Below, in pieces: positions 6,192 through 10,132 of a DNA stretch of 10,132 nucleotides (its first letter is position 1; the number at the start of each line of letters is the position of its first letter). The DNA lies in assembly GCA_021847385.1 (NCBI GenBank), contig JAJZTV010000061.1, positions 1 through 10,132 on the forward strand, in the 5' to 3' direction. Under the pieces are notes generated by a model. That model had not been told where the DNA came from. It searched no databases and saw only the letters and a program-made list of their open reading frames with translations. The DNA is from Pseudomonadota bacterium (lineage in GTDB: Bacteria > Pseudomonadota > Gammaproteobacteria > Burkholderiales > Thiobacillaceae). A program made the position numbers and the translations under genes.

Positions 6192-6542
6192 ATGAAACTC
6201 TATGGAATCCCCAACTGCACGACGGTGAAGAAGGCCCGTGCCTGGCTGGAGGAACACGGCATCCCCTACGAATTCCACGACTTCAAGAAACAGGGCGTGC
6301 CGGCCGAACTGCTGACCAAGCTCATGGGTAGCATGGGCTGGGAGGCCTTGGTCAACCGCAACGGCCCGACCTGGCGCAAGCTGCCCGACACGACCAAGAC
6401 CAAGGTCACGGACGCCAAGACCGCCCTGGCCGTGATACAGGAGAATTCCAGCGCGATCAAGCGGCCGATCGTCGACCGCGACGGCCAGTACCTGGTCGGC
6501 TTTTCCGAAGCCAACTACGCCGCCTTCTTCGGAAAGAAATAA
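6192..6542 (+). CDS. yffB: ArsC/Spx-like thioredoxin-fold protein YffB
   Basis: The 116-residue product closely matches the YffB branch of the ArsC/Spx family along its whole length. The N-terminus MKLYGIPNCTTVKKARAWL carries one active-site cysteine, C9, in a CxxV arrangement, so it lacks the CxxC redox pair of Spx. Later blocks are EFHDFKKQG, GWEALVNRNGPTWRKLPD, and IKRPIVDRDGQYLVGFSE. The exact substrate of YffB is not established; a glutathione-dependent thiol reductase role has been suggested for the family. The gene sits directly before dapE, as yffB does in E. coli, which supports the assignment. The start has only a weak ribosome binding site and overlaps a 6-codon upstream reading frame as ATGA. 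Confidence 0.92.
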   Translation: MKLYGIPNCTTVKKARAWLEEHGIPYEFHDFKKQGVPAELLTKLMGSMGWEALVNRNGPTWRKLPDTTKTKVTDAKTALAVIQENSSAIKRPIVDRDGQYLVGFSEANYAAFFGKK

Positions 6543-6550
6543 TGCCTATT

Positions 6551-6632
6551 CACTGCAAAGGACGCAAAGAATCGCAAAGCGATGAAATGCCCCTGTGGTT
6601 TATTTCTTCGTGCCCTTCGCGCCCTTTGCGGT
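6551..6632. repeat. Inverted repeat built of 9-base units, in the dapE leader
   Basis: The left arm (6551-6579) has three GCAAAG copies at 6555, 6564 and 6574. The right arm (6606-6632) is CTTCGTGCC, CTTCGCGCC, CTTTGCGGT. The outer 19 positions match the reverse complement of the left arm at 15 sites. It resembles short GCAAAGGACGCAAAG-type repeats that I recall from intergenic regions of many environmental proteobacteria. It fills most of the 107-base yffB-dapE gap and could form a large hairpin in the leader. It is probably a non-autonomous mobile repeat. Confidence 0.65.
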
Positions 6633-6649
6633 AAAAAATCAGGAGAACC

Positions 6650-7780
6650 ATGTCCAACGCCGCCTTCGAATACACCCGGGAACTGATCGCCCACCCCTCG
6701 ACCACGCCGGACGACGCCGGCTGCCAGGACTGGCTGGCCACCAAGCTGGAACCGCTCGGCTTCACCGTCGAAAAGATCGTCAGCAAGGACGTGACCAACC
6801 TCTGGGCCCGGCGCGGCTCGGAAGGCCCTGTGGTCTGCTTCGCCGGCCACACCGACGTGGTGCCGACCGGCCCGCTGGAAAAGTGGTCCTACGACCCGTT
6901 CATCCCCACCCTGAGCGACGACTTCCTTTACGGCCGCGGCGCGGCCGACATGAAGGGCTCGATCGCCGCCTTTCTCGCCGCGGTGGAGGCCTTCGTCGCC
7001 GCCCAGCCCGAGCACAAGGGCTCGATCGCCTGGCTGATCACCTCCGATGAAGAAGGCCCGGCCACCGACGGCACGGTCAAGGTGGTGGAAAGGCTCGCCG
7101 CGCGCAAGGAACTGCTCGACTACTGCATCGTCGGCGAGCCGACCTGTGCCGAGGAGTTCGGCGACACCATCAAGAACGGCCGACGCGGCTCGCTGCATGG
7201 CCGACTCCGGGTCAAGGGGGTGCAGGGCCACATCGCCTACCCGCACTTGGCCAAGAACCCGATCCACCTGGCCGCCCCGGCCATCGCCGAACTGGCCGCG
7301 ACCGAGTGGGACCAGGGCAACGACTACTTCCCGCCCACCACCTGGCAGATCTCCAACATGCACAGCGGCACCGGCGCGACCAACGTGATCCCGGGCCATG
7401 CCGACATCGTGTTCAACTTCCGCTTCGCCACCGCGAGCACGGTCGAGGGCCTGCAGGCCAAGGTCCACGCCATCCTCGACAAGCATGGCCTGGACTACGA
7501 ACTGGACTGGGAAGTCGGCGCCAAGCCCTTCCTCACCCCGCGCGGCAAGCTGGTCGAGGCGCTGTCCGACGCCATCCAGGACACGGTCGGCCTCACCCCC
7601 ACCCTGTCGACCACCGGCGGCACCTCGGACGGCCGTTTCATCGCCGACATCAGCCGCGAGGTGGTCGAGTTCGGCCCGATCAACAAGACCATCCACAAGA
7701 TCGACGAATGTGTCGGTGTCGACGAACTGGTCAACTTGAGCGCGATCTATCGCCGCACCCTGGAGAAGCTCCTTGTTTAA
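6650..7780 (+). CDS. dapE: Succinyl-diaminopimelate desuccinylase
   Basis: DapE hydrolyses N-succinyl-LL-diaminopimelate to LL-diaminopimelate and succinate in the succinylase branch of lysine and peptidoglycan precursor synthesis. The 376-residue product is a zinc M20 peptidase-fold enzyme. All active-site residues fall at the same numbers as in the well-studied Haemophilus enzyme: H67, D69 (AGHTDVVP), D100 (GRGAADMK), E134 and E135 (SDEEGPA), E163 (VGEPT) and H349 (NKTIHKID). The dimerisation/lid domain lies between about 180 and 290. AGGAG lies 4 bases before the ATG. A repeat element fills the leader, and the stop overlaps the prmB start by 8 bases. Codon use matches the neighbours. It follows yffB as in other proteobacteria. 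Confidence 0.98.
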   Translation: MSNAAFEYTRELIAHPSTTPDDAGCQDWLATKLEPLGFTVEKIVSKDVTNLWARRGSEGPVVCFAGHTDVVPTGPLEKWSYDPFIPTLSDDFLYGRGAADMKGSIAAFLAAVEAFVAAQPEHKGSIAWLITSDEEGPATDGTVKVVERLAARKELLDYCIVGEPTCAEEFGDTIKNGRRGSLHGRLRVKGVQGHIAYPHLAKNPIHLAAPAIAELAATEWDQGNDYFPPTTWQISNMHSGTGATNVIPGHADIVFNFRFATASTVEGLQAKVHAILDKHGLDYELDWEVGAKPFLTPRGKLVEALSDAIQDTVGLTPTLSTTGGTSDGRFIADISREVVEFGPINKTIHKIDECVGVDELVNLSAIYRRTLEKLLV

Positions 7781-8663
7781 AGACGCTGTCGGTCAATTGC
7801 TGACCGTGCGCGACTGGCTGCGTTATGCGGTGTCGCGCTTCAACCAGGCCGGCCTGTTCTTCGGCCACGGCAGTCAGGAGGCCTACGACGAGGCGGCCTA
7901 CCTGATCCTGCACACACTCAACCTGCCGCTGGACCGGCTTGACCCCTTCCTCGACGCCCGCCTGCTGCCCGAGGAGGCGCAGCGTGTGGCTGCCGTGCTC
8001 GACCGCCGGGTGGAAGAACGCGTGCCGGCGCCCTATCTCACCCACGAGGCCTGGCTGCAAGGCTATCGCTTTTATGTCGATGAACGGGTGATCGTGCCCC
8101 GTTCCTTCCTGGCCCCGCTGATCCTGGAGCAGTTCCAGCCTTGGCTGGTGGAACCGGAGCTGGTGACCCGCGCGCTCGACCTCTGCACCGGCTCGGCTTG
8201 TCTCGCTATCCTGTTAGCTCAAGCCTTTCCCGATGCCGCGATCGATGCCGTCGATTTATCGGAAGATGCCTTGAAGGTGGCCCAACGCAACGTGGCTGAC
8301 TATCGACTGGAAGATCGCATCGATCTCGTGCAGTCCGATCTATTCGAAAACCTACGCGGCCGGCGTTATGACCTGATCGTGTCCAACCCGCCCTATGTCG
8401 ACGCGCAGGCCATGGCCGAACTGCCTGCGGAATACCGGCGCGAGCCGGAAATGGCGCTGGGTTCCGGCCACGACGGCCTGGATGCGGTGCGCGTGATCCT
8501 GCGCCATGCCGCCGAACACCTGAACCCCGGCGGCCTGCTGGCGGTGGAGATCGGCCATAACCGTGCCGCGCTGGAAGCGGCCTTCCCCGACCTTGAATTC
8601 TTCTGGCCCGAGGTCGAAGGCGGCGAGGACATGATTTTTATCGTGACCAGAGAACAGTTGTAA
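7773..8663 (+). CDS. prmB: Ribosomal protein uL3 glutamine methyltransferase
   Basis: PrmB methylates a glutamine of large-subunit protein uL3 using S-adenosylmethionine. The 296-residue product has the N-terminal helical substrate domain (about 1-100), then ERVIVPRSFLAPLI, the SAM-binding motif I ALDLCTGSACLAI near 134-146, DAVDLSEDAL, and the catalytic NPPY at 205-208 in DLIVSNPPYVDA. The linked family member PrmC acts on release factors, but the gene context next to dapE and the DLCTGS form fit PrmB better. The start is a TTG at 7773, inside the end of dapE, with GGAG 7 bases upstream; this strong spacing decides the start. The overlap suggests coupled translation with dapE. Confidence 0.95.
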   Translation: MFKDAVGQLLTVRDWLRYAVSRFNQAGLFFGHGSQEAYDEAAYLILHTLNLPLDRLDPFLDARLLPEEAQRVAAVLDRRVEERVPAPYLTHEAWLQGYRFYVDERVIVPRSFLAPLILEQFQPWLVEPELVTRALDLCTGSACLAILLAQAFPDAAIDAVDLSEDALKVAQRNVADYRLEDRIDLVQSDLFENLRGRRYDLIVSNPPYVDAQAMAELPAEYRREPEMALGSGHDGLDAVRVILRHAAEHLNPGGLLAVEIGHNRAALEAAFPDLEFFWPEVEGGEDMIFIVTREQL

Positions 8664-8675
8664 CGCCGCCATCCC

Positions 8676-8681
8676 TATAAT
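8676..8681 (+). promoter_or_regulatory. Perfect TATAAT -10 box before the TM_helix gene
   Basis: An exact TATAAT lies in the 41-base gap after prmB, 23 bases before the ATG at 8705, predicting a start near 8688. No strong -35 is found at 16-18 bases upstream. The predicted leader of about 17 bases still contains the GAGGAG ribosome binding site. This suggests the membrane gene can be transcribed apart from dapE-prmB. Confidence 0.45.
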
Positions 8682-8704
8682 CGCCAACATTGAGGAGATA
8701 ACCC

Positions 8705-9385
8705 ATGGAGTACGCCATGCAGCAGATCGATATTTTCGTCGCATCCCTGACCTCGTTCTGGACCGAATTTGCCCGCTTCGTGCCGCAATTGATCGCGGCC
8801 GCGATCCTGCTTCTGCTGGGTTGGCTGCTCGCCAAAGTGGCCCGTTCCGCGGTGATGCGCCTGCTCAAGGTATTGCACTTCGACAAGGCGACCGAGAAGT
8901 CCGGCCTGGAATCTTTCCTCAAACACGCCGAACTGGATCTGTCGGTGGCCTCGATCATCGGCAATCTGGTCTACTGGCTGATCATTTTGGTCATGATCGT
9001 GACTGTCGCGAACAGCCTGGGCCTGCAAATGGTGGCCGACCTGTTCAACAAGGTGGTGTTCTACATCCCGAACGTGATCGTCGCGATCTTGGTCTTGGTG
9101 TTCGGCACCATCCTCGCCCGCTTCATCAACCGTCTGGTCTTCGCCTGGCTGAACAACGTCGGCTTTGACGGCGCGCTGACGGTTTCGACCTTTTCCGAAT
9201 ATGCGATGCTGGTCTTCGTCTTCTTCATCGCGATGGAGCAACTGCAGATCGCCAACGAACTCTTGACCGCTGCCTTCATCATCGCCTTCGGCGCGGTGGG
9301 CTTGGCCTTCGCCATTGCGTTCGGTTTGGGCTCGAAAGACATCGCTGCCCGCGCCATCGAGCAGATCATCGGCAAGAAAAAATAA
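8705..9385 (+). CDS. Inner-membrane TM_helix-repeat protein (MscS-related, CmpX-like)
   Basis: The 226-residue protein has about five hydrophobic segments, near residues 25-46, 82-104, 117-141, 160-178 and 187-205. Repeated amphipathic pieces (LGWLLAKVARSAVMRLL and FGTILARFINRLVFAWL) are typical of the TM_helix family related to mechanosensitive channels. The last segment ends in AFGLGSKDIAARAIE, like the pore helix end of MscS proteins, but the cytoplasmic beta domain of MscS is absent. Some relatives are annotated as CmpX. A role in osmotic or membrane stress is possible but not shown. GAGGAG lies 7 bases before the ATG at 8705, so the methionine at residue 5 is not the start. The product ends in the basic tail GKKK. 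Confidence 0.85.
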   Translation: MEYAMQQIDIFVASLTSFWTEFARFVPQLIAAAILLLLGWLLAKVARSAVMRLLKVLHFDKATEKSGLESFLKHAELDLSVASIIGNLVYWLIILVMIVTVANSLGLQMVADLFNKVVFYIPNVIVAILVLVFGTILARFINRLVFAWLNNVGFDGALTVSTFSEYAMLVFVFFIAMEQLQIANELLTAAFIIAFGAVGLAFAIAFGLGSKDIAARAIEQIIGKKK

Positions 9386-9392
9386 GTTTACG

Positions 9393-9417
9393 AACAGCCC
9401 GCTTAGCCGGGCTGTTT
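9393..9417. terminator. Shared hairpin terminator between the TM_helix gene and rluB
   Basis: AACAGCCCG at 9393-9401 pairs perfectly with CGGGCTGTT at 9408-9416, with a 6-base loop. The + read ends in TTT, which is short. The - read has a T-rich run (TTATTTTTT) about 8 bases past the stem. The TAA stop of rluB lies in the loop, so the hairpin also encodes the last residues of RluB. It serves two convergent genes. Confidence 0.7.
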
Positions 9418-10132
9418 GCCGCCGCGCGTAGCCAGCCGGCGGCGGAAGGGATGGACGGCTTTGCTGCCCTCTTCGCCCGGCTTGGCCTTCGGCTGTTGCG
9501 GCTTGGCTGCACGCGTAGCCTTTTTCGGTGCATCGCCCTGCTGCGGCCTATCGCCCTGCTGCGACCTATCGCCCTGCTGCGACCTGGACTGCCGCGGCTT
9601 GGACTCCGGCCTCGGCGGGGCTTTACGCGACGCCGCCTTCTCGCTCCACGCCAGCAGCTTGGCCACCTCGTCCGACGTCAGCTCGAGGCGCTGGCCACGT
9701 TTCAGTCGGGGCGGCATATTGACCGGGCCGTAACGCACGCGAATCAAACGGCTCACCGTCAAGCCCAGGGCCTCGAACAACCGGCGCACCTCGCGATTGC
9801 GGCCTTCCTTGATCGCCAGGCGATACCACTTGTTGGCCCCCTCGCCGCCGCTGACGACGATGCTTTCCACACGGGCCGGACCGTCTTCCAGCTGCACGCC
9901 GCGCTTGAGCGACTGAATTTGATGCTCGCTCAGTTCATCGCCGAGCACGCGCACGGCGTATTCGCGTTCGACATCGAACCGCGGATGCATCAAGCGGTTG
10001 GCCAGGTCGCCACTGGTGGTGAACAGCAGCAGGCCCTCGGTGTTGTAGTCGAGCCGGCCGACCGCGATCCAGCGCTCGCCCTTCAATTTCGGCAATTGAT
10101 CGAACACCGTCGCGCGTTGCTTCGGATCGTCG
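9403..10132 (-). CDS. rluB: 23S rRNA pseudouridine synthase RluB (5' end beyond window)
   Basis: RluB isomerises one uridine in helix 89-90 of 23S rRNA (position 2605 in E. coli numbering). The catalytic motif GRLDYNTEGLLLFT with its aspartate is present, followed by LANRLMHPRFDVEREYAVRV, the KEGRNREVRRLFEALG block and LIRVRYGPV, all typical of the RluB/E/F group. The open frame continues to the right edge (DDPKQRATVFDQLPK), so the N-terminal S4 domain lies outside; a GTG at 10107 is an internal valine. After the domain comes a long basic, Pro/Gln-rich tail of about 75 residues, containing three copies of a six-residue repeat (SQQGDR type). Such tails are common and variable in betaproteobacterial RluB. 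The confusable paralogues are RluE and RluF; the tail and motif spacing favour RluB. Confidence 0.9.
   Translation of the reverse strand, partial: DDPKQRATVFDQLPKLKGERWIAVGRLDYNTEGLLLFTTSGDLANRLMHPRFDVEREYAVRVLGDELSEHQIQSLKRGVQLEDGPARVESIVVSGGEGANKWYRLAIKEGRNREVRRLFEALGLTVSRLIRVRYGPVNMPPRLKRGQRLELTSDEVAKLLAWSEKAASRKAPPRPESKPRQSRSQQGDRSQQGDRPQQGDAPKKATRAAKPQQPKAKPGEEGSKAVHPFRRRLATRGGKQPG
9532..9585. repeat. Three tandem 18-base repeats in the rluB tail
   Basis: The unit ATCGCCCTGCTGCGACCT occurs at 9532-9549, 9550-9567 and 9568-9585. The first copy differs by one base (G for A at 9546). Each unit encodes six residues of the RluB tail, giving QQGD-type repeats without changing the frame. Near-identity of the copies points to recent expansion by slippage or unequal crossing over. 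Confidence 0.9.

Noticed and set aside
6515..7696. 393-codon open frame on - opposite dapE
   Set aside because: It is antisense to a complete dapE with all active-site residues. Its Gly/Asp/Arg-rich translation is the usual shadow of a GC-rich gene, and its start end runs through the repeat element.
9532..9585. CRISPR-like array
   Set aside because: The 18-base copies are directly adjacent with no spacers and lie in frame within rluB.
9416..9733. + strand frame opposite the rluB tail, rich in Cys
   Set aside because: It is the antisense of the rluB repeat region. The Cys-rich pattern comes only from the CTGCTGCGACC repeats.

Overview
The window looks like chromosomal core DNA from a GC-rich proteobacterium, most likely a betaproteobacterium. 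The order ratA-rnfH divergent from smpB, the order yffB-dapE-prmB, and the protein sequences all fit that group. This placement is inference from gene order and family resemblance. There is no rRNA, tRNA, CRISPR array, transposase or phage gene.

Left end (1-1726): the last codons of a + strand gene are followed by a strong two-way terminator. Next, on the - strand, is a secreted beta-propeller protein with six Asp-box repeats and a separate tryptophan- and glycine-rich C-terminal module. It is the least conserved gene in the window. A 220-base gap with no convincing promoter follows.

Middle left (1727-4633): ratA and rnfH (- strand, 4-base overlap) diverge from smpB and mnmH (+ strand, 1-base overlap). 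The divergent gap carries a nearly symmetric extended -10 element that could fire both ways. A host-attachment-family gene follows with its own good ribosome binding site and a possible promoter.

Middle (4628-6141): a - strand operon of a GNAT acetyltransferase, ispF (isoprenoid synthesis by the MEP pathway) and thpR (2H RNA phosphodiesterase/ligase). thpR carries an in-frame palindromic repeat that appears to add about 25 residues to the protein. Its end overlaps the end of the host-attachment gene.

Right (6192-10132): yffB (ArsC/Spx-like), dapE (lysine/peptidoglycan pathway) and prmB (ribosomal protein uL3 methylase) on the + strand, then a five-helix TM_helix-family membrane protein. An inverted repeat built from 9-base units lies in the dapE leader. 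A shared hairpin separates the membrane gene from the convergent rluB (23S rRNA pseudouridine synthase), which runs off the right edge and has a basic tail with an 18-base tandem repeat.

Many of the genes act on RNA or ribosomes (ratA, smpB, mnmH, thpR, prmB, rluB), but they lie in separate transcripts and are ordinary housekeeping genes. I did not find a convincing new multi-gene system. The points most worth a second look are the repeat inside thpR, the inverted repeat before dapE, the symmetric divergent promoters, and the C-terminal module of the propeller protein.
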